64,000 nt of DNA from Pseudomonas corrugata (GCF_001269905.1 NZ_LHVK01000003.1:662981-726980), one strand, 5' to 3'. Positions 44,981 through 54,082 are shown, counted from the first letter of the stretch. Translations and numbers: made by a program. Notes: generated from the sequence alone by a model not told the origin.

Positions 44981-45007
44981 GTGGGAGCGAGCCTGCTCGC
45001 GATAGCG
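44981..45007 (+). repeat. Single REP element
   Basis: One REP core with its 3' tail GCGATAGCGGAATATCAGTCAG, the same tail that appears inside the REPIN at 41529-41615. It looks like half of a REPIN. It lies beyond the end of the AraC gene. Confidence 0.8.
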
Positions 45008-45050
45008 GAATATCAGTCAGCCGCCACTGGCAAATCTGGAAACGCTCCTT

Positions 45051-45824
45051 TCAGGTAAAGAACTTGCTCGGCGTCTTGCCAAACTGCTTCCTGAACATGT
45101 TCGTAAACGCACTCGGACTGTCGTACCCCAGCGCTAGCGCGACATCGATGATTTTTTCTCCCACTGCCATTCGCTCAACCGCTTGCAGCAGGCGAGCCTG
45201 CTGTCTCCATTGTCCGAAAGTAATCCCGGTTTCCTTGCGAAACAGCCGCTGGATCGTCTTCCCATCAAGGCCGAGGCGGGCGCTCCAGTCCGACAGTGTC
45301 GAGCCATCGGCAGGGTCGCCTTGCAGCGTGACGCAGATCTTCTTGATCCGTGGGTCCGTGGGTTGCGGAAGGTGCAGTGGTAGGGTGGGGAGGAGGGCGA
45401 GCTCATCTAGAATCAACGCCATCACCCTGGCCGCGCGGGTGTTCGGGGCATGGGGGAGCGGCAGGTGCACGGCGACCTTGATCAACTCACTCAACAGGGC
45501 GGAAATGCTGACGGCCTTCGTTTCGGTCGGAAGGTCTGCCACTGCATCAGGCCGGACGAATACGCTGCGCATTTTGACGTGCCCCACGCACCGCACGGAA
45601 TGTACCTGCCCGCGTGGCATCCACAGCCCCCGGTTCGATGGGACCGTCCACTGGCTTGATGCCGTATGCACCACCATCACGCCTTCGACGGCGTAGATCA
45701 GTTGGTGCTTTTCGTGGGAGTGCGATGCGATCAGCCAATTATCGGGGTAATCGGTCGCCCTCCCGATCATCGTCCAGGCACCCTCATCAATCTCGAGCAA
45801 CGCTTCATTCAACGGTTTGATCAT
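45051..45824 (-). CDS. AraC-family transcriptional regulator
   Basis: 257 residues from the ATG at 45822-45824, which has AAAAAGGA upstream; two earlier starts lack a site. The N-terminal cupin (SHSHEKHQLIYAVEGVMVVHT...LWMPRGQVHSV) should bind an effector. The C-terminal double HTH runs from LSDWSARLGLDGKTIQRLFRKETGITFGQWRQQARLLQAVERM to VALALGYDSPSAFTNMFRKQFG. The architecture is that of NimR/RipA-like regulators, which commonly control a divergent MFS efflux gene. The gap to the MFS gene is 140 bases. Confidence 0.9.
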   Translation of the reverse strand: MIKPLNEALLEIDEGAWTMIGRATDYPDNWLIASHSHEKHQLIYAVEGVMVVHTASSQWTVPSNRGLWMPRGQVHSVRCVGHVKMRSVFVRPDAVADLPTETKAVSISALLSELIKVAVHLPLPHAPNTRAARVMALILDELALLPTLPLHLPQPTDPRIKKICVTLQGDPADGSTLSDWSARLGLDGKTIQRLFRKETGITFGQWRQQARLLQAVERMAVGEKIIDVALALGYDSPSAFTNMFRKQFGKTPSKFFT

Positions 45825-45964
45825 GATGTCCTTTTTGCGACGGTTGATTCCCTTGTCCAGTGAGACAGACATTTTCGTGGATTCTAGGATTATGACGCGC
45901 CTGTCAGAAAGTGCTGCCACCTTCTGCCCGTTTTTTTCAGACCTATCGCCTGGAAGCTTTTGTC

Positions 45965-47176
45965 ATGTCCACCACCGCCACAGCCTCGACCACGGCCTCC
46001 GTCGTCAACCAAACGAGCCCGCTTGTCATGCGGGTCATCGGTGCCTGTGCCCTCGCGCACCTGATCAATGACCTCATCCAGGCCGTGCTGCCTTCCATCT
46101 ATCCGATGCTGAAGGCCAACTACGGCCTGACTTTTACCCAGGTGGGATTGATCACACTGACTTTCCAGTTGACCGCCTCGCTATTGCAACCGTGGGTGGG
46201 CTATCACACCGACCGTCATCCCAAACCCTGGCTGTTGCCTGCCGGGATGGTCTGCACCCTCATCGGCATCCTGATGCTGGCGTTCGTCGGCAGCTTCGGC
46301 GCCATCCTCCTGGCCTCCGCGCTGGTGGGTATCGGCTCGTCGACGTTCCACCCGGAAACCTCGCGCGTGGCACGGCTCGCTTCAGGTGGTCGCTATGGGT
46401 TGGCGCAGTCAACGTTTCAGGTCGGCGGTAATGCCGGCAGCGCCTTCGGTCCGTTGCTGGCCGCAGCCATCGTGATCCCTTATGGGCAGGGCCACGTTGC
46501 CTGGTTCGGCCTGTTTGCGGCCTTCGCAATCCTCGTGCAATACGGCCTGAGCCGCTGGTATCGCAATCACCTCAACCTGTTCAAGCTCAAGCAGGGCGGC
46601 AAGGCGACCCACGGCCTGTCCAGGCAGCGAGTGACCGCTGCCCTGGTGGTCCTGGCGTTGCTGGTGTTCTCCAAGTATTTCTACATGGCGAGTTTCACCA
46701 GCTACTTCACGTTCTACCTGATCGAAAAATTCCAGCTGTCGGTGACCAGTTCCCAGCTGTACCTGTTCCTGTTCCTGGGATCGGTGGCCGCCGGCACCTT
46801 CTTCGGTGGTCCCATCGGCGACAAGATAGGCCGCAAGAAGGTCATCTGGTTCTCGATACTGGGCGTGGCACCGTTCACCCTGGCGCTGCCTTATGTGGAC
46901 CTGTTCTGGACCGGTGTGCTCAGCATGATCATCGGCTTCGTCCTCGCCTCGGCGTTCTCTGCCATCGTCGTCTTTGCCCAGGAACTGGTGCCGGGCAATG
47001 TCGGCATGATCGCCGGCGTGTTCTTTGGCCTGATGTTTGGTTTCGGCGGGATCGGTGCTGCCTTGCTGGGGTATCTCGCTGATATCCACGGTATCGAATA
47101 TGTCTACACGCTGTGCTCCTACCTGCCGTTGCTGGGTGTGTTGACCATTCTGCTGCCTTCGACCAAAGGCGTCTGA
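45965..47176 (+). CDS. MFS efflux pump, fosmidomycin-resistance (Fsr) type
   Basis: 403 residues, start at ATG 45965. About twelve membrane spans. Fsr-like features: CALAHLINDLIQAVLPSIYPMLKANYGLTFTQVGLITLTFQLTASLLQPWVGYHTDR, STFHPETSRVARLASGGRYGLAQSTFQVGGNAGSAFGPL, and GDKIGRKKVIWFSILG. Pieces of this match the family that exports fosmidomycin and related compounds by proton antiport in the inner membrane. It is divergent from the AraC regulator, which probably responds to its substrate. The true substrate here is unknown. Confidence 0.88.
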   Translation: MSTTATASTTASVVNQTSPLVMRVIGACALAHLINDLIQAVLPSIYPMLKANYGLTFTQVGLITLTFQLTASLLQPWVGYHTDRHPKPWLLPAGMVCTLIGILMLAFVGSFGAILLASALVGIGSSTFHPETSRVARLASGGRYGLAQSTFQVGGNAGSAFGPLLAAAIVIPYGQGHVAWFGLFAAFAILVQYGLSRWYRNHLNLFKLKQGGKATHGLSRQRVTAALVVLALLVFSKYFYMASFTSYFTFYLIEKFQLSVTSSQLYLFLFLGSVAAGTFFGGPIGDKIGRKKVIWFSILGVAPFTLALPYVDLFWTGVLSMIIGFVLASAFSAIVVFAQELVPGNVGMIAGVFFGLMFGFGGIGAALLGYLADIHGIEYVYTLCSYLPLLGVLTILLPSTKGV

Positions 47177-47210
47177 AAGCGGGACTGCTTCATTTGGCTG
47201 ATGTCCCTCT

Positions 47211-47366
47211 GTGGAAGCTTGCTCGCGATAGCGGTACATCAGCCGCTGAAATACTGAATGTGCCGCCGCCATCGCGGGCAAGCCCAGCTCCCACAGGTCC
47301 GGCGCTGTACGCAGAGACATGCATCTCGCAGATTCGCTGTGGGAGCGAACCTGCTCGCGATAGCGG
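47211..47366. repeat. Cluster of three REP elements
   Basis: A decayed REP at 47211-47233, an inverted one at 47267-47294 and a good one at 47339-47366. They fill part of the 374-base space between the convergent MFS and DUF1543 genes. The rest, 47367-47550, shows nothing I can identify. Confidence 0.75.
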
Positions 47367-47550
47367 TAGTGCAGTCACCGGGATGCTGGATGTGCCGCCA
47401 TCATCAGAGAAAAAATCATTCCCTGAGCGATTTCTTGACCATCAGGCAGGCTCTCCGATACACCACCAGTGGACGTCGACCTCATCGTCGCTCTGGGTTA
47501 CGTCAGTATTTCATAGCGATAGGGTCAAGCGCTTCAAGCAAGCCCAGTCT

Positions 47551-48042
47551 TCAGATCCGGATGTAATCACTGCATTGGCGGATACCCTTGTGAGTACCTG
47601 CGACCAGATGGACGTAATGACCGTTCACCCAGTCAACCGGCAGGCAATCATCCACCTCAAGCACTGTATCGGTGTGTGACTTGAGCCATTCCGCCGGCAT
47701 GCGTCGCTTGCCCAATTGCCTGGCCTGGGCCTTGTCCCGAGCCACCACCAGCAGGTAGCGGTGTGCCTCGCCAAACACGTCGCGCTCGTAGCCACCAAGG
47801 TTGATGAAAAACAACCTTGGTTCATGGGGCGCCGGGGCCATCGGGCTGAGTTCCACCCGGTAGGTATCGATGCCGTCGACTTCCCACCAGGAGTCGATGT
47901 GCAAACCCGCTTGGCTACCGAACCAGGCCTGGCGCAGTTGAGGGTATGCGTGTTCCAGTGAGTCCGCCTGCGTGAACACGACGTCGTGTACCTCGATGCT
48001 GGCGCGGGGATGACGGCCACCGAGCATGACTACGTACAGCAT
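47551..48042 (-). CDS. DUF1543 domain protein
   Basis: 163 residues from the ATG at 48040-48042, with AAGGAG 6 bases upstream; a longer start adds 15 residues without a site. The opening MLYVVMLGGRHPRASIEVHDVVF is the DUF1543 signature, followed by a second half (WWEVDGIDTYRVELSP...LFFINLGGYERDVFGEAHRYLLVVA). Function unknown, cytoplasmic. Its start is 55 bases from the TGTACA inverted repeat at 48098-48129, so it may share light control with the divergent chalcone-isomerase operon. Confidence 0.85.
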   Translation of the reverse strand: MLYVVMLGGRHPRASIEVHDVVFTQADSLEHAYPQLRQAWFGSQAGLHIDSWWEVDGIDTYRVELSPMAPAPHEPRLFFINLGGYERDVFGEAHRYLLVVARDKAQARQLGKRRMPAEWLKSHTDTVLEVDDCLPVDWVNGHYVHLVAGTHKGIRQCSDYIRI

Positions 48043-48097
48043 GAAAACTCCTTTCAGGGGGGCCGTGTAGCGCATAAATCTATACATGCTTTGAATT

Positions 48098-48129
48098 TAT
48101 CTGTACAAGAAACTAATCTTGTACAGATA
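48098..48129. promoter_or_regulatory. TGTACA inverted repeat, likely LitR-type operator
   Basis: A 12-bp near-perfect inverted repeat, TATCTGTACAAG - 8 bases - CTTGTACAGATA. The two TGTACA cores begin at 48102 and 48120, 18 bp apart. It sits 23 bases before the chalcone-isomerase ATG and 55 bases before DUF1543. TGTACA-type half-sites are known targets of CarA/CarH/LitR MerR regulators. Confidence 0.75.
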
Positions 48130-48151
48130 TTTATCATTCTACAGGTTTCTC

Positions 48152-48691
48152 ATGGCGCATCCTGTTCGTTGGGCCTGCCTCTGCCTGATGCTGACGGTGA
48201 TGTCGTCGGTCGCCGCGGACTGGCGAAAAACGCTGCCAACCGCGCAACGGCTGGGTGAGGGTGAATTCACCTGGTTCGGCCTGCGCCTGTACACCGCCCG
48301 GTTGTGGACCGTCGGCCCGGTTCAGGACTGGAACCAGCCCTTCGCCCTGGAGCTGCTTTACCACCGATCAATCTCCCGGGAGACACTGGTTCAGGCCAGC
48401 CTCGAGGAAATGCGGCGGCTTGGCGCCGACGGCGTGACACCCCAATCCCTTGCGGCCTGGCCCCAGGCGATGGAGGCCGCATTCGTGGACGTGCGCCCCG
48501 GCATGCGCATCACCGGCCTGTATCTGCCGGGCAAGGGTTGCCGCTTCTATGTGGACGGCAAGCTCAGTCATGAAATTGCCGACCCGGTGTTTGCCCGGGC
48601 GTTCTTCGCCATCTGGCTGGATCCGCGAGCCCGCGACCCACAATTGCGCCAGCGCCTGCTTGGCCTGGCCGACAACGACCGAGGGACCTGA
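48152..48691 (+). CDS. Chalcone-isomerase-like secreted protein
   Basis: 179 residues from ATG 48152. A signal peptide (RWACLCLMLTVMSSVAA-DW) precedes a CHI-like fold: LPTAQRLGEGEFTWFGLRLYTARLWT, FALELLYHRSISRETLVQASLEEMRRLG, GMRITGLYLPGKGCRFYVDGKLSHEIADPVFARAFFAIWLDP. Bacterial members lack the flavonoid active-site residues and are thought to bind fatty acids. It is the first gene of an operon with the DUF3833 lipoprotein (2 bases downstream) and DUF6482. The TGTACA operator lies directly upstream. Confidence 0.85.
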   Translation: MAHPVRWACLCLMLTVMSSVAADWRKTLPTAQRLGEGEFTWFGLRLYTARLWTVGPVQDWNQPFALELLYHRSISRETLVQASLEEMRRLGADGVTPQSLAAWPQAMEAAFVDVRPGMRITGLYLPGKGCRFYVDGKLSHEIADPVFARAFFAIWLDPRARDPQLRQRLLGLADNDRGT

Positions 48692-48693
48692 AC

Positions 48694-49230
48694 ATGTACA
48701 AAGCGCTTTTACTGGTTGCCTGCCTGTTTCTCGGCAGTTGTGGCAACGTCGGTGTCGACCGCTACGCCGGGGAGCGTCCGTATTTGGACCTGGCGGCATT
48801 TTTCTCGCGACCGGTACAGGCTTGGGGGATGTTCCAGAAGCGATCCGGGGAGGTGGTCAAGCGCTTCCACGTTCGCATCGACAGTCGCCGGGAAGGAGAG
48901 CGGCTGATCCTCGACGAGCATTTCCTCTACAGCGACGGCACGCGGCAACAGCGCACCTGGACAATTGTGCCGGACGGCCCGGGTCGCTGGCGCGGAACGG
49001 CAGGGGACGTGATCGGTGAGGCCCGGGGCGAAGTGGCCGGTAACGCGCTGCGTTGGCGTTACCGGCTGGACCTGCCTGTCGAAGGGCGGCACTGGGAAGT
49101 GGACCTGGACGACTGGATGTACCTGATGGATGACGACACCCTGATCAACCGTTCGAGCATGAGCAAACTGGGGGTGGAGATTGGCCAGATCACCTTGTTC
49201 TTCCGTCGCCTGCCGGAGGGCGCGCCATGA
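48694..49230 (+). CDS. DUF3833 lipoprotein
   Basis: 178 residues. Lipoprotein signal with lipobox L-G-S-C (cleavage before C16). The mature domain (AFFSRPVQAWGMFQKRSGEVVKRFHVRIDSR; LILDEHFLYSDGTRQQRTW; WMYLMDDDTLINRSSMSKLGVEIGQITLFFRR) is DUF3833, a family found again and again next to DUF1365, CFA-synthase-like and flavin oxidase genes. Probably tethered to the inner face of the outer membrane. Four-base overlap (ATGA, 49227-49230) with the next gene. Confidence 0.88.
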   Translation: MYKALLLVACLFLGSCGNVGVDRYAGERPYLDLAAFFSRPVQAWGMFQKRSGEVVKRFHVRIDSRREGERLILDEHFLYSDGTRQQRTWTIVPDGPGRWRGTAGDVIGEARGEVAGNALRWRYRLDLPVEGRHWEVDLDDWMYLMDDDTLINRSSMSKLGVEIGQITLFFRRLPEGAP

Positions 49231-49532
49231 ATTTGAATCACCTCACCGAGCGAGTCATGGCCGGAGAAGTCGAAGCGCTTGAACTGCTATCGCTGGAAGG
49301 CGGCTTCTACATCCTGCGCGCCATTACCGCTGCCGGTCCGGTCACACTGAGCGATGCGCAAGGGCAGCCTGTTCGATTGCGTTCATCCACCGAGCTTCGC
49401 CAGTTGCTGATCGACCTGCCACCGGTGCCGTGCACGCTGGTGCAGCACGTAGTGCATGATGAAATGTGCGGACAGCGGGACGGTCCCGTCGCGCCGTTGC
49501 GGCTGCCGTTGACGCTGGCTAGCCAGTGGTAG
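49227..49532 (+). CDS. DUF6482-like small protein
   Basis: 101 residues, start coupled to the previous stop (ATGA). The pattern VEALELLSLEGGFYILRAITAAG, PVRLRSSTELRQLLIDLPPVPCTLVQHVVHDEMCGQRDGP is what I recall as DUF6482 of Pseudomonas; two conserved cysteines. Function unknown. It is convergent with the DUF2878 gene, 12 bases apart. Confidence 0.75.
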   Translation: MNLNHLTERVMAGEVEALELLSLEGGFYILRAITAAGPVTLSDAQGQPVRLRSSTELRQLLIDLPPVPCTLVQHVVHDEMCGQRDGPVAPLRLPLTLASQW

Positions 49533-49544
49533 GGATGCCGAGGG

Positions 49545-50033
49545 TCAGCGCCACGCCGCGATGCGCAGGAGCAGGGGGAAGGCCATCGTCCAGACCGCGC
49601 CCAACAGCAGGCCCGTTTCCATAGCGCCCAGCGGCATGGCGACATCCGCCACCCTGGCACCGCCTATGTAAGCCAGCGGGCCTCCCACGGCCCCCAGCAA
49701 CGCCCCGCGCCAAAAGGGCCGGCCGGCCCAGGCCAGGCTGTGGCGCAAGCCGCTGGCCAGGACCAGCCATAACAGCGCCAGCCACAGGGGGAGCGGCCAG
49801 GTATCGAATCGAAACACCTCAAGTGATCCTAGCAGGCTGTCCAGCGCGCAACCGGCCAGGGCGGTGCGTAGCAGGGCCTTTACCTCGCCCTTGAAGTCCG
49901 GGCACAGGCACAGGTGCAGGGCCAAGCCGACGGCTACCAGCGGCAATAGCCAGGGGCGTTGGGCCCCCAGCACGCAGATCCACCAGCCGAACTGCAACCA
50001 GAGGGCATTGACGACCAGCCATCTTCCCGGCAT
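49545..50033 (-). CDS. DUF2878 membrane protein
   Basis: 162 residues from the ATG at 50031-50033, whose first base is the last base of the upstream stop codon context (TGATG), so the two genes are coupled; a longer frame was rejected. About five membrane spans (VVNALWLQFGWWICVLG, PLVAVGLALHLCLC, LPLWLALLWLVLASGL and others). DUF2878 proteins of unknown function regularly follow CFA-synthase-like genes in this type of cluster. Last gene of the six-gene operon. Confidence 0.85.
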   Translation of the reverse strand: MPGRWLVVNALWLQFGWWICVLGAQRPWLLPLVAVGLALHLCLCPDFKGEVKALLRTALAGCALDSLLGSLEVFRFDTWPLPLWLALLWLVLASGLRHSLAWAGRPFWRGALLGAVGGPLAYIGGARVADVAMPLGAMETGLLLGAVWTMAFPLLLRIAAWR

Positions 50034-51295
50034 CAAGCCTGCCCGGGCAAGGCCGCACGCCGTGCCTGGGGCGCGGCCCAAAGCAGTTGCGCCACGCCAA
50101 TGGCGCGCTCCTGGAAACCGCCCTGGCAATAACACAAGTAAAACTCCCACAGGCGCTGGAACGTATCGTCGTAGCCCAGTGTCGTCAGTTCGGTGCGCGC
50201 CTGGCGCAAGTTGTCACGCCAGTGCTCCAGGGTGCGGGCATAATCCACGCCGAAATCCTCCAGGTGCACGAGGTTGAGCCCGGTGTGACGGCTGGCGGTG
50301 TCCAGCATCACGCTCAACGAGGGCAGGGCGCCGCCCGGGAAGATGTAGCGTTGGATGAAGTCCACCGAGCGCCGTGCCTGGGCATAACGCTGGTCGCGGA
50401 TGGTGATCGCCTGCAACAGCATGAGACCATCGGATTTGAGCAGCGCCGCACACTGGCGGAAGTACACCGGCAGGTAACGGTGGCCGACGGCTTCGATCAT
50501 TTCGATCGAGACGAGCTTGTCGAATGTGCCCTTGAGGTCACGGTAGTCCTCACGCAGCACCGTCACGCGCTGCTCCAGCCCCAAGGCATGGACGCGTTGC
50601 AGGGTATGGGCGTATTGCGCCTCGGAAAGCGTGGTAGTAGTGACCCGGCAACCATGCCGGGTGGCTGCGTGGATCGCCAGGCTGCCCCAGCCGCAACCGA
50701 TCTCCAGCAGATGATCGCCGGGGTGCAGTTCCAGCTTCTGGCAGATGCTTTCCAGCTTGTGCAACTGGGCTTGCTCCAGCGTTTGTTCGGGGTGCTCGAA
50801 CTGGGCGGCGGAATACATCATGGTCGGGTCCAGCAGCCGCTCGAACAAGGCATTGCCCAGGTCGTAATGGGCCAGGATATTGCGTCGGGAACCGCGCCGG
50901 CTGTTGTGGTTCAACCGATGCAACAACCGCAGGGCCGGGCGACCCAAGCGCGCCAGACCGCCCTCAAGGGCGTCGAGCACGTCCAGGTTGGCGACGAACA
51001 GGCGGGTCACCAGCGCCAGGTCCGGGCTGCGCCAGAAGCCGTGGATGTAAGCCTCGCCTGCGCCGATCGAGCCATTACCGGCAATCATGCTCCAGGTGGT
51101 GTCATCGAGGATTTCCACTTCGGCCTGTAACGGGCTGGCGGCATCACCGAAGCTCCACTGGCGCCCATGACAGAGCAGCCGCAGATGCCCGTGGCGCAGT
51201 TTGCCCAGTTGAGCGAGCACGGCGGTGCGCGCCAGCCCGCCGAGCAAAGGCGCCAGGCCCGTGGACTTGCTAACGCTCAGAGTGGAATTGGACAT
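50033..51295 (-). CDS. Cyclopropane-fatty-acid-synthase-like SAM methyltransferase
   Basis: 420 residues from the ATG at 51293-51295. SAM-binding motif I is HLLEIGCGWGSLAIHAATRHGCRVTTTT (split around GCGWGS); the CFA-type active-site segments VSIEMIEAVGHRYLPVYF and FIQRYIFPGGALPS, and the ending FQRLWEFYLCYCQGGFQERAIGVAQLL are present. CFA-type enzymes add a methylene or methyl group to unsaturated acyl chains of membrane phospholipids. The position in a DUF1365/flavoprotein/SDR cluster differs from the housekeeping cfa and matches the fatty-acid-modifying enzymes of singlet-oxygen regulons. Overlaps the DUF1365 gene by 26 bases. Confidence 0.88.
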   Translation of the reverse strand: MSNSTLSVSKSTGLAPLLGGLARTAVLAQLGKLRHGHLRLLCHGRQWSFGDAASPLQAEVEILDDTTWSMIAGNGSIGAGEAYIHGFWRSPDLALVTRLFVANLDVLDALEGGLARLGRPALRLLHRLNHNSRRGSRRNILAHYDLGNALFERLLDPTMMYSAAQFEHPEQTLEQAQLHKLESICQKLELHPGDHLLEIGCGWGSLAIHAATRHGCRVTTTTLSEAQYAHTLQRVHALGLEQRVTVLREDYRDLKGTFDKLVSIEMIEAVGHRYLPVYFRQCAALLKSDGLMLLQAITIRDQRYAQARRSVDFIQRYIFPGGALPSLSVMLDTASRHTGLNLVHLEDFGVDYARTLEHWRDNLRQARTELTTLGYDDTFQRLWEFYLCYCQGGFQERAIGVAQLLWAAPQARRAALPGQA

Positions 51296-52079
51296 GATCG
51301 GGGTTCTCGCAAGGTTGGCCGAGCGCCAGGTCGCCCTGGCGGGTCGTGTGGTCATGGATAGGAGTGCGCTTGAACAACAGGCGCAGGGCTTGCCAATAAA
51401 TGGCCGAGACAGTGCGCAGGCTCATCCATGGGAAAGCCAGGATGTATCGGTGCAGCGCCTTTCGATCCAGCGGCTGGCGGCGCAATGCCAGGTCAGCCTC
51501 GAAAACCTTGTCGGCGCCTCGCCAGTTCTCCATGTGGATGCGCACCTGTTGCTCGTCCAGGAAGAATCGCAGGTGATAGTCCATATCCATTGGCATGAAC
51601 GGCGACACATGGAAGGCTTTGGCCACGGCGAACGGTTTCGCGAGGTTGCCTTGCACCGGCAGCACATAATGGAAACGTTCACGCCACGGGGTGTTGCGCA
51701 CCTCAAGCAGGATCGCCGCCAGGTGCCCGTCGCGGTCGTGGCAGAAATAGAAGCTCACCGGGTTGAACGACAGGCCCCAGCAACGCAGTTGCGCGAGCAG
51801 GCGGACCGGGCCTTCGGGCGTTTGCCCCGTGGCCTGTCCGACCAGAAAACGGGCGGCCTGGGCCAATGACTCGCCTTGGCGGGTCAGCGCGGGAAGATAG
51901 TCGGTCTCGCGCCAGCTCAACGGCGCCAGACGCCAGCGACCCAGCCAGCGCGACAGGCCGAGTAGCCAGGTTTGCTCGTCCAGGTCCAGGTAGAACAGGC
52001 CGATCCGGTAGCGGAAGACATGGCGTCGCGGCGACAAGCGACGGTGGCTGATCCAGCCCAGGCAAAGGCTGCTGTTCAC
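51270..52079 (-). CDS. DUF1365 protein
   Basis: 269 residues from a GTG at 52077-52079 that overlaps the previous stop (GTGA). DUF1365 marks: HRRLSPRRHVFRYRIGLFYLDLDE, LLAQLRCWGLSFNPVSFYFCHDRDGHLAAILLEVRNTPW and KAFHVSPFMPMDMDYHLRF. Family members sit in operons with CFA-like methyltransferases and flavin oxidases across Proteobacteria and are presumed to act in unusual lipid synthesis. No reaction is known to me. Confidence 0.9.
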   Translation of the reverse strand: MNSSLCLGWISHRRLSPRRHVFRYRIGLFYLDLDEQTWLLGLSRWLGRWRLAPLSWRETDYLPALTRQGESLAQAARFLVGQATGQTPEGPVRLLAQLRCWGLSFNPVSFYFCHDRDGHLAAILLEVRNTPWRERFHYVLPVQGNLAKPFAVAKAFHVSPFMPMDMDYHLRFFLDEQQVRIHMENWRGADKVFEADLALRRQPLDRKALHRYILAFPWMSLRTVSAIYWQALRLLFKRTPIHDHTTRQGDLALGQPCENPDHVQFHSER

Positions 52080-53323
52080 AATGTCTCTCCGAAATGCTCA
52101 GCCACCTTCAGCGCGCTGACCACCCCGTCCTCGTGAAAGCCGTTGCCCCAGTAGGCGCCGCAGTAGTAGCTGAATTGCTGGCCCTGCAGTTGCGCCTGGT
52201 CCGCTTGCGCGGCGGATGCGGCGAGGCTGTATTGCGGATGGGCGTATTGGAAGCGGGCGATGATCTTCGCCGGGTCCACCAGCGCCGTCTGGTTGAGGCT
52301 CACACAGAAGGTCTGCGACGCCTGGATACCTTGCAGGATGTTCATGTTGTAGGTCACTGCCGCTGGGGCCTGGCCGCTGCCGCCGAGGCGATAGTTCCAG
52401 CTGGCCCAGGCCCTCCTGCGGCGCGGCAGCACGCGGCTGTCGGTGTGCAACACGACGTCATTGTTGGCGTAGTGAATAGCGCCCAGCACGGCGCGCTCTT
52501 TCAGGCTGGGCGCCTCCAGCAGCGCCAGGGCCTGATCGCTGTGGCAGGCGAACACCACATTGTCGAAACGTTCGGGGCCGGCGGTACTGGTAAGCGTTAC
52601 ACCGCCTTCGTCGCGGCTGACCCGGCGGACCTTGCAATTGAGGCGAATACGTTCAGCGAACGGTTGGCACAGCGGCGCGACATAACTGCGCGAGCCGCCT
52701 TCGATGACCCGCCATTGCGGACGCTGATTCACCGACAGCAAGCCGTGATTGCGACAGAAGCGCACGAAGAACTGCAGGGGAAAATCGAGCATGTCCGCGG
52801 GAGACATCGACCAGATCGCCGACCCCATGGGCACGATGTAGTGCTTGATGAAGCGATGACCGTAGCCCTGCGCCCGGAGGTAACTGCCCAGCGTGGTGTT
52901 GGCGTCGATACGCCGCTCGTTCAGGTCTGCGAGTGACTGGCGGTTGAAGCGCAGGATGTCGCGCAACATTCCCCAGAACCCCGGCGACACCAGATTGCTG
53001 CGCTGGGCGAACAGTGTGTTCAGGTCGTGACCGTTGTATTCCAGGCCAGTGAGAGGGTCATGCACGGAGAAACTCATCTCGGTCGGCCGTGAGGCGACCT
53101 TGAGCTGATCGAGCAAGCGGATGAAGTTCGGATAGGTCCAGTCGTTGAAGACGATGAAGCCGGTGTCGATCGCATGCTGTTCGCCGCGCCAGTCCACATC
53201 GACGGTATGGGTATGGCCACCGATCCATTCGTCCGCCTCGAAAACCGTCACTTCGTGTTTGCGTGACAGCAGGTGGGCGCAGGTCAGGCCTGCGATGCCG
53301 CTGCCAATGATTGCTATACGCAT
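52076..53323 (-). CDS. FAD-dependent amine-oxidase-fold protein (COG2907 type)
   Basis: 415 residues. FAD motif RIAIIGSGIAGLTCAHLLSRKHEVTVFEA then DEWIGGHTHTV, and a long substrate domain with GFIVFNDWTYPNFIRLLDQL, PMGSAIWSMSPADMLDFPLQFFVRF and the C-terminal YYCGAYWGNGFHEDGVVSALKVAE. This desaturase/amine-oxidase-like family is the usual partner of DUF1365 and CFA-type enzymes. It probably oxidises or desaturates a modified acyl chain. Six bases downstream of the SDR gene. Confidence 0.88.
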   Translation of the reverse strand: MRIAIIGSGIAGLTCAHLLSRKHEVTVFEADEWIGGHTHTVDVDWRGEQHAIDTGFIVFNDWTYPNFIRLLDQLKVASRPTEMSFSVHDPLTGLEYNGHDLNTLFAQRSNLVSPGFWGMLRDILRFNRQSLADLNERRIDANTTLGSYLRAQGYGHRFIKHYIVPMGSAIWSMSPADMLDFPLQFFVRFCRNHGLLSVNQRPQWRVIEGGSRSYVAPLCQPFAERIRLNCKVRRVSRDEGGVTLTSTAGPERFDNVVFACHSDQALALLEAPSLKERAVLGAIHYANNDVVLHTDSRVLPRRRRAWASWNYRLGGSGQAPAAVTYNMNILQGIQASQTFCVSLNQTALVDPAKIIARFQYAHPQYSLAASAAQADQAQLQGQQFSYYCGAYWGNGFHEDGVVSALKVAEHFGETL

Positions 53324-53329
53324 CGCTCA

Positions 53330-54082
53330 TCAGTCCTGTTCATGACGGGCCAGACGTTGGCCCAGTATCAGGCGCAGGCGCGGGGGCATGGCCCCGAGCA
53401 GGCGCAACGCCAGGGTGAAAATGCCGGGGAAATTGATCTCCAACGGGCGCCGGGGCAGACGCTTGGCGAGGTGCCGGGCGGCGCGTTGCGCGGACCACAG
53501 TTGCGGCATGGGGAAATCGTTGCGGCGCGTCAGTGGCGTGTCGACGAAGCCTGGGCTGACCAGGGTGACGTCGATGCCCTCGCGGACCAGGTCGATACGC
53601 AGCGACTCCACCAGGTAGCGCACGGCCGCCTTGGATGCACCGTAGGCACCGGCGCGGGGCAAAGCCAGCCAGGTCACCGAACTGCCCATCACCACCAGGT
53701 GGGGACGTTGGCCAGCACGCAGCAAGGGCAGGGCGCCCGCCAGGCAATGGCTGACCCCCATGAGATTGGTACGGATCACTCGCTCGATCACGGCCGGGTC
53801 GAAATGGCCCGGCTCCAGGTATTCGCAGGTGCCGGCGTTGAGGATCGCCATGTCCAGCGCTCCCCAGGCCTGCTGGATCCGGGCTGCGATCGCGGCCACC
53901 TGCTCCGGGTCGTCGAGATCACCAATGGCCAAAAGTACCTGGCCGGGAAAACGTTCCGCCAGAGGCGCAAGGCTATCCGCGCGGCGACCGCCCAAAGCCA
54001 CTTGGTGGCCTTGCTCCAGCAGGCTCTGCGCGAGCGCGGTACCGATACCGCTGCTGGCACCGGTCAACCAGCAGCGGCTCAT
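53330..54082 (-). CDS. Short-chain dehydrogenase/reductase
   Basis: 250 residues. Classical SDR: CWLTGASSGIGTALAQSLLEQG (cofactor motif), LNAGTCEY (NAG), serine in VMGSSVTWLALPRAG and the Y-x-x-x-K pair in AYGASKAAV. The C-terminal FDTPLTRRNDFPMP-like part (GFVDTPLTRRNDFPM) is typical of the SDRs in CFA/DUF1365 clusters. NADP-linked oxidoreduction of an unknown, possibly lipid, carbonyl. Its ATG overlaps the NTF2-like stop (ATGA at 54079-54082). Confidence 0.9.
   Translation of the reverse strand: MSRCWLTGASSGIGTALAQSLLEQGHQVALGGRRADSLAPLAERFPGQVLLAIGDLDDPEQVAAIAARIQQAWGALDMAILNAGTCEYLEPGHFDPAVIERVIRTNLMGVSHCLAGALPLLRAGQRPHLVVMGSSVTWLALPRAGAYGASKAAVRYLVESLRIDLVREGIDVTLVSPGFVDTPLTRRNDFPMPQLWSAQRAARHLAKRLPRRPLEINFPGIFTLALRLLGAMPPRLRLILGQRLARHEQD

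Noticed and set aside
47113..47679. Plus-strand frame of 188 codons after the MFS gene
   Set aside because: It reads through three REP elements and into the DUF1543 gene in antisense; translation of REPs explains it.
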